DNA from: Sphingomonadaceae bacterium 3R27C6
GTDB taxonomy: Bacteria > Pseudomonadota > Alphaproteobacteria > Sphingomonadales > Sphingomonadaceae
NCBI GenBank assembly: GCA_005503215.1
Contig: SCNS01000007.1
Coordinates: 145,170 to 209,169, forward strand
DNA length: 64,000 bases
Direction of reading: 5' to 3'
The stretch's first letter is position 1; every line of letters starts with the position of its first letter. The position numbers were made by a program, and so were the translations under genes. This document shows positions 33,601 to 42,317 of the stretch, piece after piece. Under the pieces are notes generated by a model that did no database searches, was not told where the DNA came from, and was given only the letters and a program-made list of their open reading frames with translations.

Positions 33601-33949
33601 TGGTGAGCATCCGGGTGAGTCGGCCCCAGCCATGGCGCGTGGTCGGATAGGCGATGATATCGGGCGTGCCGTCGTCGAAAACCAGCCGGGCACCGACGAC
33701 GAGCTTTATGTCGGGGAGAACTATCCCTTCCTCTGCGGCGTCCTCGCGCAGCTTGCGCAGCCCGGTCAGCGCCCGCACCACCCCCGCGACGCTGTTGCGG
33801 TCCGCGATGCCGATGCCGGTCATGCCGAGGGCGATCGCCTCCGCCACCATCTCGGCGGGATGCGAGGCGCCGCGAAGGAAGCTGTAGTTGGTCGCGGCGA
33901 CCAGTTCGGCGAAGCCGGATTCTGGGCCGGTTTCGGGCGTCTCGTTCAT
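30656..33949 (-). CDS. dnaE2: Error-prone DNA polymerase DnaE2
   Basis: 1097 aa C-family polymerase used in SOS mutagenesis and lesion bypass. The N-terminal PHP domain (residues about 10-200, [32 protein letters not shown]), the polymerase core with [14 protein letters not shown] and [23 protein letters not shown], and a C-terminal OB-fold are all present. The start is at ATG 33949, overlapping the imuB stop by four bases; the open frame upstream to 34093 belongs to imuB territory. It is the third gene of the imuA-imuB-dnaE2 cassette. Confidence 0.96.
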   Translation of the reverse strand: [1097 protein letters not shown]

Positions 33950-35496
33950 GCGAAGACGCCGTGAATATACCAGCGCGGGTCGGGCTTTTCGTCGTAGAGG
34001 CCGTGGCGGAAGAGCCAGAAGCGGCGGCCCTGCGCATCTTCGACGCGGTAATAGTCGCGCGTCAGCCCGCCATTGTCGCGGCGCCGCCACCATTCGGCGG
34101 CGATGCGCTCGGGGCCCTCGTAGCGGCGGATCGCGTGCGTCGCGCGGCGCCAGCGGAAATGGTGCGGGGGGCCGTCGGGGACTTCGGCGATCACCTCGAT
34201 CGGTTGCGGCGGATCGAAAAGGTGAAAGGGGCGCGTCGGCGGCTCGCCCGGTTCGGGTTCCTGCCAGAGCAAGGGTGCGGGCGCGTCGATAGCAGGCAGT
34301 TCGAGCTGCGCCTGCTCGGGAATATGCGTATCGGCGGGGCGGAGCCGCCGCACGCGGCCGCGGCCGAGCCGCGTCGTCAGCCGGTCAGCGAGTTCGTCCA
34401 TTGCCGCGCCTTCGTTCGCCGCGCGGACCGCGCCGCCCTCGAGCTTCAATTGCGTCGCGCCGAGCGCTTCGAGCCGCGGCACGGCGAGGCGGATCATGTC
34501 GAAGCCGAAGCCAGGGTCGAGCGGGTCGGCGAGGCTGTCCATACGCTCGGTGAACAGGCGCATCACCAGCCCCGCGTCGCGCGTCGGGTGGCCGGTTTCG
34601 ATCGCGATGCTGCGCGCGAGGCCGTCGCTGCGAAAGAAGGTCGCGCGGAAATGGCGTCCGCCCTTGCCGCGTTCGCCAAGCTCCTCGATCGCTTCGCCCA
34701 CGAGTTCGGCCAGCACTTTGGTGGCGTGCGCCGTGCTGCCGAGCGGCTCGGCAAAGCGGCGTTCGGTGACCACGGGCGGCAGCGCGATGCGCGGGTCGAG
34801 CGGGCTCGGCGCATCGCCGAGCAGGCGGCGCAATGCCATCGCGGCGTCGGCGCCGAAGCGCGCGGCGATATTCGCCATCGGGCGGCTCGCAAGGTCGCCG
34901 ATCGTCTTGAGCCCTGCGCGAACGAGCGCGGTGGTCGCCTCGGCTTCGAGTTCGAGCGCGGCGACCGGCAGGCGGCGGATCGCTTGGCCTTCGTCGGGGG
35001 CGGGGCGCGTCTGGTAGCGCGCGAGCGCGCGCGCGGCGTCGGCGGTCGGGCCGAGCGCGTGACGCAAGGTCATGCCGAGCCGCGCCAGGCGCCTTTCGAC
35101 ATCGCGCACGAGCTCCGCTTCGCCGCCGTACAGATGTTCGGCGCCCGCGATGTCGAGGATCAGCCCGTCAGGCGCGTCGAGCGCGACGAGCGGCGAGTAG
35201 CGCGCGCAGCCCTGTGCGAGCCGGTCGAGCCAGTCCTGGTCGAGCACCGGGTCGTGCGGCACGACGGTAAGCTCGCCGATCTGTGCGCGCGCATCGGCGA
35301 GCGGCATGCCGACGCGCAACCCGACGCCCAGCGCCGCGGCATCGACACTGGCAAGGCGCATCGCGCCGCGCTGCTTCTCGGCGAAGACGAGCGGGGCGTC
35401 AGGCGGCCGCGGCGCCGTGCGAAGCCATCGCTCGGCGGGCAGGAAGGGGAAGAAGAGCGCCAGATAGCGCCGCTTCCCGGAAAGATTGTTCGTCAT
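33946..35496 (-). CDS. imuB: Y-family-like mutasome protein ImuB
   Basis: 516 aa. ImuB is a catalytically inactive Y-family polymerase relative that tethers DnaE2 to the sliding clamp. The N-terminus YLALFFPFLPAERW replaces the catalytic DxDAFFA of active Y polymerases, so the acidic metal ligands are missing. A clamp-binding-like QLELP lies near residue 400, and the family C-terminus ends FWLFRHGLYDEKPDPRWYIHGVFA. The start is at ATG 35496, inside imuA (98-base overlap), because the homologous sequence begins at MTNNLSGKRRYLAL. Confidence 0.93.
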   Translation of the reverse strand: MTNNLSGKRRYLALFFPFLPAERWLRTAPRPPDAPLVFAEKQRGAMRLASVDAAALGVGLRVGMPLADARAQIGELTVVPHDPVLDQDWLDRLAQGCARYSPLVALDAPDGLILDIAGAEHLYGGEAELVRDVERRLARLGMTLRHALGPTADAARALARYQTRPAPDEGQAIRRLPVAALELEAEATTALVRAGLKTIGDLASRPMANIAARFGADAAMALRRLLGDAPSPLDPRIALPPVVTERRFAEPLGSTAHATKVLAELVGEAIEELGERGKGGRHFRATFFRSDGLARSIAIETGHPTRDAGLVMRLFTERMDSLADPLDPGFGFDMIRLAVPRLEALGATQLKLEGGAVRAANEGAAMDELADRLTTRLGRGRVRRLRPADTHIPEQAQLELPAIDAPAPLLWQEPEPGEPPTRPFHLFDPPQPIEVIAEVPDGPPHHFRWRRATHAIRRYEGPERIAAEWWRRRDNGGLTRDYYRVEDAQGRRFWLFRHGLYDEKPDPRWYIHGVFA

Positions 35497-36190
35497 GGTT
35501 CCAGTCCAGTCGCCAGCGGGCGGGCGCCGCGCCGCCGCGCCAGCGCAGCAATTCAAGGTCGAAGGCGGGCGCGCCGGGGGCGTTCGCTTCGAGCGCGTGC
35601 GAGGCGGCGGCGGCGACGCTCCAGCGCGTCTCGGCGACGCTCGGCGCCGGCGCGGCATTGAGCCGGAGCATCAGCAACGTGGTGCCCGCATCACGCGCGC
35701 CGAGCGCGAGGCGGCGGCCCGCGGTGAGATCGAGCAAAGGGAATTTTCCCCAGCTTTCGACGATCACCGCCGCCGATCCCGCGCAGCGGATCGCATCGTT
35801 CGCGCAGGCGAGCAGCATCTTCGGATCGGCGGTTTCGACGAGCAAAAGCCGGTCGGGGTCGCCGCCGAGCTCGGCAATCCCGGGCGCGTAGATGTGGCCG
35901 CACCGCTTGTCGGCATCGCTCGTGCGCAGCCAGATCAGCGGCGCTTTGCCCGGCGTGCGCAGCGCGATCAGCGCGGCAAAGGCGGCGGCGTTCGTCGCGT
36001 CGAGTGCATCGGCGGCGAAAAATTCATGGCATCGCCCGATCGCGAGGCCGCCGCCGATCGCCGCGTCGAAGGACGCGTGTCCGCTCGCCAGCCAGCCCTC
36101 GGTCCGGCGGCTTTCGAAACCGCCATCGGCGGCCAGCCGGGCGATGCGTTTCCGCAGCCCGGCGAGTTGGGAAGACGACTCGCGCATCAT
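35399..36190 (-). CDS. imuA: SOS mutasome protein ImuA
   Basis: 263 aa RecA-like/SulA-related protein required with ImuB and DnaE2 for damage-induced mutagenesis. Visible family sequence: GWLASGHASFDAAIGGGLAIGRCHEFFAADALDATNAAAFAALIAL. It starts at ATG 36190 (or adjacent 36187). AGGAA of the presumed ribosome site lies within the LexA box directly upstream. It is the first gene of the SOS cassette. Confidence 0.92.
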   Translation of the reverse strand: MMRESSSQLAGLRKRIARLAADGGFESRRTEGWLASGHASFDAAIGGGLAIGRCHEFFAADALDATNAAAFAALIALRTPGKAPLIWLRTSDADKRCGHIYAPGIAELGGDPDRLLLVETADPKMLLACANDAIRCAGSAAVIVESWGKFPLLDLTAGRRLALGARDAGTTLLMLRLNAAPAPSVAETRWSVAAAASHALEANAPGAPAFDLELLRWRGGAAPARWRLDWNHDEQSFREAALSGALLPLPARRAMASHGAAAA

Positions 36191-36192
36191 TT

Positions 36193-36207
36193 GTTCCTGA
36201 TATGTTC
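36193..36207. promoter_or_regulatory. LexA (SOS) box of imuA-imuB-dnaE2
   Basis: Exact GTTC-CTGATAT-GTTC, the alphaproteobacterial LexA operator GTTC-N7-GTTC, ending only two bases from the imuA start codon. Read on the coding strand it contains AGGAA at the expected Shine-Dalgarno distance. Confidence 0.9.
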
Positions 36208-36233
36208 TATTAGCGCGCGAGCGGGGGCGATTG

Positions 36234-37739
36234 TCAAGATGAGTCGGAAGATGCCCTTTTCGTCATGCCGGACTTGATCCGGCATCCATTCCGGCGGCGT
36301 GGTCGTGGACCCCGGATCAAGTCCGGGGTGACGAGCTGTTGGGGTGTGGCCGAGCCCGCGCTGCTGTCGCCGCCGAGCGTACGGAATAACGCGATTCGCG
36401 TGCTGACGAGCAAAAGCTGCGTCCCGACCTCGCTCCGCCGCGCCGAATAGAGGCTGCGCTGCGCGTCGAGGCTCGACAGGAAGCTGTCGACGCCGCCCTT
36501 GTAACGCGCGTCGGCGAGCGTCGCGGTGTCGGCGGCGGCTTCGGTGTTCGCCGCCGCGGCGCGGGCGCGCTCGGAAATCGTGCCCTGCACCGCGAGCGCG
36601 TCGGCGACTTCGCGGAACGCGGTCTGGATCGCGCCTTCATAGCCCGCGAGCGCCGCGTCGCGCTGCGCTTCGCTGACTGCGACACCCGCGCGGCGGCCGC
36701 CGGCGTCGAAGATCGTCGCGGTGGCATCGCCGCCCGCCGACCAGCTGAACGATCCGCTGTCGAACAGGCTGCCCAGCGCATTGCTGGCAAAGCCGAGCAG
36801 CCCGGTGAGCGAGATCGACGGGAAGAGCCGCGCGCGCGCGACGCCGATATCGGCGTTGGCGGCACGCAGGCCATATTCGGCCTCGATCACGTCGGGACGG
36901 CGGAGCAATATTTCGGAGCTGACCCCGGCGGGCAGCGCCACGATCGCGGGCGTCACTTCGGTCAGGCTCGCGGGAAGCAGCGTCCGGTCGACATCGCCGC
37001 CAACAAGCAGGCGGATCAGATTCTCGTCCTGTGCGAGCGCGGTCCTTTGCTGCGCGATCGAATCCTCGGCGGTCGCGAGGATCTGCTCGGCTTGGCGCAG
37101 GTCGGTGCGTGGCGCGACGCCGCCGTCGAGGCGGGCCTGGGTCAGCCGCACGCTTTCGCGCGCATTGGCGGCGGTGTCCTCGGCGATTTTCAGCAGGTCG
37201 CGATCGGCGCCATAGGTCGCCCATGCGTCGGCGAGGTTCGCGATCAGCGCGAGCCGCACCGTGCGCGACGCCGCCTCGGTGCCAAGCGCACGGTTGCGGT
37301 CGGCCTCGGTCGCGTTGGCGAGCTTGCCGAACAGGTCGAGTTCGAACGCGGTGATGCCGCCGCGCAGCGAGAAATCGCCGGCGCCGTTGCCAGTCCCCCC
37401 ATTATCCGAATAGCCCGCGCCCGCGTTGATCCCGAGCTCCGGGAATTGCCCCGATCGCGTGACGCGCACCTGCGCACGCGCCGCGGCGACATTGGCGTAA
37501 GCGACGCGGAGGTCGCGGTTGTTCGCGAGCGCCTGATCGGTCAGCGATTGCAGTCGCGGATCGGTGAAGACGCTTTTGTACGAGAGGACCGGCAGCGCCG
37601 CTTCGCTTGCAAGCAGATAGGCGTCGCCGGCGGGCCAGCTTTGCGGCACCGGCGGCGTCGGCAGCACCGTTTTCGGTGCGAGCGAGCAGCCGGCGAGCGC
37701 GAGCGTGCTCGCCATCAACAGGGCGCGAGTGCCGATCAT
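36234..37739 (-). CDS. RND efflux outer-membrane lipoprotein (OprM/NodT family)
   Basis: 501 aa TolC-like channel of a tripartite pump. The lipoprotein signal with lipobox LAGC is at residues 15-18, followed by two repeated OEP domains (VFTDPRLQSLTDQALANNRDLRVAYANV..., SEILLRRPDVIEAEYGLRAANADIGVARARLFPSISLTGLLGFAS). The last 35 or so residues (LVTPDLIRGPRPRRRNGCRIKSGMTKR...) are not family sequence: they are the translation of a REP-like double hairpin at 36262-36334, so the C-terminus has been extended by a repeat. It overlaps the pump gene by four bases. Confidence 0.93.
   Translation of the reverse strand: MIGTRALLMASTLALAGCSLAPKTVLPTPPVPQSWPAGDAYLLASEAALPVLSYKSVFTDPRLQSLTDQALANNRDLRVAYANVAAARAQVRVTRSGQFPELGINAGAGYSDNGGTGNGAGDFSLRGGITAFELDLFGKLANATEADRNRALGTEAASRTVRLALIANLADAWATYGADRDLLKIAEDTAANARESVRLTQARLDGGVAPRTDLRQAEQILATAEDSIAQQRTALAQDENLIRLLVGGDVDRTLLPASLTEVTPAIVALPAGVSSEILLRRPDVIEAEYGLRAANADIGVARARLFPSISLTGLLGFASNALGSLFDSGSFSWSAGGDATATIFDAGGRRAGVAVSEAQRDAALAGYEGAIQTAFREVADALAVQGTISERARAAAANTEAAADTATLADARYKGGVDSFLSSLDAQRSLYSARRSEVGTQLLLVSTRIALFRTLGGDSSAGSATPQQLVTPDLIRGPRPRRRNGCRIKSGMTKRASSDSS
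36262..36334. repeat. REP-like double hairpin within the 3' end of the efflux outer-membrane gene
   Basis: Two stems, TGCCGGA-CTTGA-TCCGGCA and ACCCCGGA-TCAAG-TCCGGGGT, that are also inverted copies of one another, separated by about 30 bases. This is the form of the dispersed extragenic palindromes common in sphingomonads, here read as codons. Confidence 0.75.
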
Positions 37740-40700
37740 GCCGGCACCTCCGCCGCGCCTTCATCCTTGCCCCCATCCGTGTTCTTGCCGAACCGCGCGC
37801 GCACCGCCGCAAGACCGTCGCGCACGCCGCGGCGGACGAGGACGAAGAAGAGTGGGATGAAGAAGATCGCGAGGAAGGCGGCGGTGAGCATGCCGCCGAT
37901 CACCGAGGTGCCGATCGCGACGCGGCTGTTCGCACCCGCGCCGGTCGCGATCGCGAGCGGCAGCACGCCGAAGATGAAGGCGAAGCTCGTCATAAGGATC
38001 GGGCGCAGGCGGATGCGCGCCGCGGCGATCGCCGCCTCGATCACGCGCTTGCCCTTGCGCTCTTCCTGCTCGGCGAATTCGATCATCAGGATCGCGTTTT
38101 TCGCAGCTAACCCCATCGTCGTGAGCAGCCCGATCTGGAGATAGACGTCGTTTTCGAGCCCGCGCAGATTGACGGCAAAGATCGCGCCGATCAGCCCGAG
38201 CGGAATGACGAGGATCACCGCGAGCGGGATCGACCAGCTTTCGTAAAGCGCCGCGAGGCAGAGGAAGACGACGAGCAGCGACAGGCCATAGAGCAAGGGC
38301 GCCTGCCCCGAGGAGAGGCGTTCCTGATAGGAGGAGCCCGACCAGGCGACGCTGGTCCCGGGGATTTCGCCCGCCATCCGCTCCATCTCGTCCATCGCCT
38401 CGCCCGAACTGGTGCCCGGCGCGGGCTGGCCCGAGATTTCGAACGCGGGCACGCCCTGGAAGCGCGAGCTGCTGCTCGGCGTCGTCGACCAGCCGGTCTT
38501 GGCAAAGGCGGAAAAGGGCGACATTTCGCCGTCGGCGGACCGGACATACCATTGGCCGAGGTCTTCGGGGCGCGCGCGATAGGGGGCGTCGCCCTGGACA
38601 TAGACGCGCTTGACGCGGCCCTTGTCGATGAAGTCGTTGACGTAGCGGCCGCCCCACGCGGTCGCGAGGGTCGAATTCACATCGGCATTGTCGATGCCAT
38701 ATGCCGTCAGCCGCTGCGTATCGACGTCGATCTTCAGTGTCGCGACGTCGGGCAGGTCGGACAGGCGCACCGAGGTCAGCTTGGGATTCGCATTCGCTGC
38801 GGCGAGCAATTTTTCGCGCGCTTCGGCGAATTCGGCGCGGCTCATCCCGCTGCGGTTCTGGAACTGCATCGTGAAGCCCGACGAATCGCCGAGCCCGCGC
38901 ACCGCGCCGGGGACGAGCGCGAAAATCTGGGCATCGCGAAGGCCGCTCAGCGCCTTGCGCGCGCGTTCGGCGATCGCATCGGCGGTATTTTCCTTGCCCG
39001 GCCGGTCGTCCCAATGGGTGAGGTTGACAAAGCCCTGCCCGGTATTCTGGCCCGCCGCCGCACCGCCGCCACCGCCCGCGATCAGGAACAAGGCCTGCAC
39101 ATTGGCCTTTTCCGCGGTCATCATATATTTTTCGATTTCATCGCGCACTTCGAGCGTGCGCGCCTGCGTCGCGCCGGCGGGCAGGCGGAACTGCACCGAA
39201 ACGCGCCCCTGATCCTCATTGGGCAGGAAGCCGCTGGGCAGGCGCAGGAACAGGACGACGAGCAGGGCGAGCAGCACGGCGTAGATGCCGAGGAACAGCC
39301 ATTTGCGGTCGACCACCTTGGTCACACTGCCGACATAGCGGTCGACCGAGCGGTCGAAGCGCGTGTTGAAGCCGTTCTTCGCGCGTTCCAGAAACGCGTG
39401 AATGCGCGGGAAGCGTCCCCCGTTGGTGGCCGCGTCGCCGTGCGCCTTGGGCTTGAGCAAGGTCGAGGTCAGCGCGGGGCTGAGGATCAGCGCGACGAGC
39501 ACCGACAGCGCCATCGCCGAGACGATGGTGACCGAGAATTGGCGATAGATGACGCCGGTCGAGCCGCCAAAAAAGGCCATCGGCATGAACACCGCCGACA
39601 GCACAAGCGCGATCGCGATCAGCGCGACCTGCAGCTCCTTCATCGACTGGATCGTCGCGTCGCGCGCCGACATGCCCGGATTTTCTTCCATCAATCGCTC
39701 GACATTCTCGACCACGACGATCGCGTCGTCGACGAGCAGGCCGATCGCGAGCGTCAGCCCGAACAGCGTCAGCGTATTGATGCTGAACCCCAGCATATAG
39801 AAGATCGCGAAGGTGCCGAGCAGCACGACGGGCACCGCGATCGCGGGGATCAGCACCGCGCGCCAGCTCTGCAGGAAGACGAACATCACGAGGATGACGA
39901 GCAGGATCGCTTCGAACAGCGACTTCTGCACTTCGCTGACCGACAGCTTGATGAAGGCGGTCGAATCATTGGCGTAGCTGTAGGTGAGCCCATCGGGGAA
40001 ATCGGCGGCGAGCTCCTCCATCCGCGCCTTGACCCGGTCGGCGGTCTCGAGCGCGTCCGACCCCGGCGACAGCGAAATCGACATGCCCGCGCCCGGATGG
40101 CCGTTGATCCGGCTGACGACGGCATAGCTTTCGGCGCCGATCTCGACGCGCGCGACATCCTTGATGCGCACGGTCGACCCGTCGGGCAGGGTCTTCAGCA
40201 CGATATTCTCGAACTCGGGGACGGTCTGCATCCGCGACTGCGCGGTGACCGTCGCGTTGAGCATCTGTCCCTGCGGCGCGGGCAGGCCGCCGACGTCGCC
40301 CGCCGCGACTTCGCTGTTCTGCGCGGTGATCGCCGAAATCACGTCGCTCGGCATCAGCGATACCGCGGCGAGCCGCTGCGGATTGAGCCAGATGCGCATC
40401 GCGTGCGGCGCGCCGAAGATATTGACCTCGCCGACCCCCTCGACGCGCGACAGCGGATCCTGGATGTTCGACGCCATATAGTCGGACACGTCCTGGTTCA
40501 CGCGCGTGTTCGTCTCGTCATAAACGCCGACGAGCAGCAGCGTGTCCGAGTTCGACTTGGTGACGCGCACGCCCTGTTGCTGGACCTGTTGCGGCAGGCG
40601 CGAGACGGCCGATGCGATCTTGTTCTGGACCTGCACCTGCGCGATGTCGGGGTCGGTGCCCTTTTCGAAGATCGCGGTGATATTCGCCTGTCCGCGCGAG

Positions 40701-40948
40701 CTCGACTGCGAGCTGAAATAGAGCAGGCCGTCGATCCCGGTCAGCTGCTGTTCGAGCACCTGCGTGACGCTGTTCTCGATCGTTTCGGCCGACGCGCCCG
40801 GATAGGAGGCGCGGATATTGACCTGCGCCGGGGCGATGTCGGGATATTGCTCGATCGGCAGCGAAAAGAGCGCGCCCGCGCCGCCGAGCATGACGATGAT
40901 CGCCAGCACCCAGGCGAAGATCGGCCGGTCGATGAAAAGGCGCGACAT
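37736..40948 (-). CDS. RND multidrug efflux pump, HAE1 family permease
   Basis: 1070 aa, full length. It is a proton-driven inner-membrane pump of the AcrB/MexB type. N-terminal MSRLFIDRPIFAWVLAIIVMLGGAGA (TM1), periplasmic porter domains, the proton-relay Asp-Asp in LAIGLLVDDAIVVVENVERLM (TM4) and the TM10 lysine in GLAAKNAILMIEFAEQEE are all in place. It lies between the adaptor gene (6-base gap) and the outer-membrane channel. Substrate specificity cannot be read from sequence. Confidence 0.95.
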   Translation of the reverse strand: MSRLFIDRPIFAWVLAIIVMLGGAGALFSLPIEQYPDIAPAQVNIRASYPGASAETIENSVTQVLEQQLTGIDGLLYFSSQSSSRGQANITAIFEKGTDPDIAQVQVQNKIASAVSRLPQQVQQQGVRVTKSNSDTLLLVGVYDETNTRVNQDVSDYMASNIQDPLSRVEGVGEVNIFGAPHAMRIWLNPQRLAAVSLMPSDVISAITAQNSEVAAGDVGGLPAPQGQMLNATVTAQSRMQTVPEFENIVLKTLPDGSTVRIKDVARVEIGAESYAVVSRINGHPGAGMSISLSPGSDALETADRVKARMEELAADFPDGLTYSYANDSTAFIKLSVSEVQKSLFEAILLVILVMFVFLQSWRAVLIPAIAVPVVLLGTFAIFYMLGFSINTLTLFGLTLAIGLLVDDAIVVVENVERLMEENPGMSARDATIQSMKELQVALIAIALVLSAVFMPMAFFGGSTGVIYRQFSVTIVSAMALSVLVALILSPALTSTLLKPKAHGDAATNGGRFPRIHAFLERAKNGFNTRFDRSVDRYVGSVTKVVDRKWLFLGIYAVLLALLVVLFLRLPSGFLPNEDQGRVSVQFRLPAGATQARTLEVRDEIEKYMMTAEKANVQALFLIAGGGGGAAAGQNTGQGFVNLTHWDDRPGKENTADAIAERARKALSGLRDAQIFALVPGAVRGLGDSSGFTMQFQNRSGMSRAEFAEAREKLLAAANANPKLTSVRLSDLPDVATLKIDVDTQRLTAYGIDNADVNSTLATAWGGRYVNDFIDKGRVKRVYVQGDAPYRARPEDLGQWYVRSADGEMSPFSAFAKTGWSTTPSSSSRFQGVPAFEISGQPAPGTSSGEAMDEMERMAGEIPGTSVAWSGSSYQERLSSGQAPLLYGLSLLVVFLCLAALYESWSIPLAVILVIPLGLIGAIFAVNLRGLENDVYLQIGLLTTMGLAAKNAILMIEFAEQEERKGKRVIEAAIAAARIRLRPILMTSFAFIFGVLPLAIATGAGANSRVAIGTSVIGGMLTAAFLAIFFIPLFFVLVRRGVRDGLAAVRARFGKNTDGGKDEGAAEVPA

Positions 40949-40954
40949 AAGAGG

Positions 40955-42136
40955 TTATTTGCCCTTCGCCGGGGCGTCGCCGCCCTTCGGCGCGCCGACG
41001 CGCTGCGCGCTGCTCGCGGGCACGGGGCGAATCGGCGCCCCCTGCCGTAGATTGCCGATACCCTGCGTGATCACGCGATCGCCGGGTTTCAGCCCGTCGG
41101 TGACGACCCAGCTGGCGCCCGAGGTGCGGTCGGCGACGATCTTGCGCCGCGCCGCCTTATTGTCCTTGCCGACGAGATAGACGAAGGCCGACCCGTCGAA
41201 ATCGCGCTGCACCGCGGCCTGCGGCAGCAGGATCGCGGTCGGGTTCACCGCCTGGTCGAACAGCGCGGTCACGAACATGCCGGGCAGCAATATGCCCCTG
41301 GGATTGGGGAAGCGCGCGCGCAGCGTGATGGTGCCCGTCGCCTCGTTGACCGTGACGTCGGAAAACTGGACGACGCCGGCAAAGGGGTAGGCGCTGCCAT
41401 CCTCCATGCGCAGGCGCACCGAGGTGCTGCCCGCGGTGACACCGCCGCTTTCGATCGCCTGGCGCAGCGTGGTGAGCTCGGCGCTCGACTGCTGCATGTC
41501 GACATACATCGGGTCGGTCTGCTGGATCACCGCAAGCGGGCTCGCCTGGCTCGCGCTGACGAGCGCGCCCGGGGTCGCGAGGCTGCGACCGATGCGGCCG
41601 CTGATCGGCGCGGTAATCGTCGCAAACCGCAGGTTGATCCGCGCGGTTTCGAGCGCGGCGCCATTCTGCGCGACCGCGGCGCGCGCCATCCGCGCCTGCG
41701 CCAGCGCGTCAGTGTAATCCTGCTCGGCGACCGCCTGCATCTTGGCGAGCGGTTCGAGCCGCCGCGCGCGCTCTTCGGCGGCCTGCGCGCTCGCGCGGGC
41801 GCTCGCGAGGTTCGCGGCGGCCTGGTCGACCCCCGCTTGATAGAGGCTCGCGTCGATCTGGTAGAGCGGCTGGCCAGCGCGCACAAAGCCGCCTTCGGTG
41901 AACAGGCGGCGGCGGATCAGGCCGTTTACCTGCGGGCGCACTTCGCTCGTCTCGAACGCGACGGTGCGTCCGCCGAGCGACGAGGTCACCGGCACCGGCT
42001 CGACCTTGACGGCGACATAGCCGACCTCGGGCGCGCCGCGGCCGTTTTTGCTTTCATCCTGACCCGAGCAGGCGCCGAGCGATAGAGCCGCGGCACACAG
42101 CACTCCGGTCAGCGACAGCGACCTTTTGTCCAGCAT
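40955..42136 (-). CDS. RND efflux periplasmic adaptor (membrane fusion protein)
   Basis: 393 aa lipoprotein (lipobox LGAC near residue 20) of the AcrA/MexA type that bridges pump and channel. Barrel-sandwich hybrid (VRPQVNGLIRRRLFTEGGFVRAGQPLYQID), alpha-hairpin rich in Ala/Arg (about 90-170), and C-terminal beta-barrel parts (GFVTALFDQAVNPTAILLPQAAVQRDFDGSAFVYLVG pattern) are recognisable. The start is at ATG 42136; upstream in-frame codons lie in the promoter region. It is the first gene of the pump operon and divergent from the receptor gene at 42494. Confidence 0.94.
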   Translation of the reverse strand: MLDKRSLSLTGVLCAAALSLGACSGQDESKNGRGAPEVGYVAVKVEPVPVTSSLGGRTVAFETSEVRPQVNGLIRRRLFTEGGFVRAGQPLYQIDASLYQAGVDQAAANLASARASAQAAEERARRLEPLAKMQAVAEQDYTDALAQARMARAAVAQNGAALETARINLRFATITAPISGRIGRSLATPGALVSASQASPLAVIQQTDPMYVDMQQSSAELTTLRQAIESGGVTAGSTSVRLRMEDGSAYPFAGVVQFSDVTVNEATGTITLRARFPNPRGILLPGMFVTALFDQAVNPTAILLPQAAVQRDFDGSAFVYLVGKDNKAARRKIVADRTSGASWVVTDGLKPGDRVITQGIGNLRQGAPIRPVPASSAQRVGAPKGGDAPAKGK

Positions 42137-42279
42137 AGTTGGTTGTTCTCGTATCGGTTCGCCGGGAGGCGGGGAGGCTTTGCGCCCTTTCAACCCATTG
42201 GATTGCCCCATGCAAGAGCAATGCAGGCGATGCGACAAATTACGACAATTTTTATGCCGCGGCCCATCGCCCGCCCGAG

Positions 42280-42310
42280 TTGTCATACAAGAGTAAAAGT
42301 TGTCGTACAA
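42280..42310. promoter_or_regulatory. Tandem TTGT-N3-ACAA palindromes, candidate GntR (FadR-type) operators
   Basis: TTGTCATACAA (42280-42290) and TTGTCGTACAA (42300-42310) lie 20 bases apart centre to centre, two helical turns, and directly upstream of the receptor's -35 box. They fit the FadR-subfamily GntR consensus TNGTNNNACNA. A one-mismatch copy, TTGTCATACAT, lies at 61333-61343. Confidence 0.55.
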
Positions 42311-42317
42311 TTATTGC

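Noticed and set aside
38552..41050. 832-codon frame opposite the RND pump
   Set aside because: Antisense artefact of codon bias; no domain or motif, and the opposite strand is a highly conserved AcrB-type protein.
36234..42136. Efflux operon considered part of the LacI regulon because it is divergent from the first receptor
   Set aside because: The LacI-type operator lies about 215 bases from the adaptor start and on the receptor's start point; no second operator is found on the pump side, so shared control cannot be supported.
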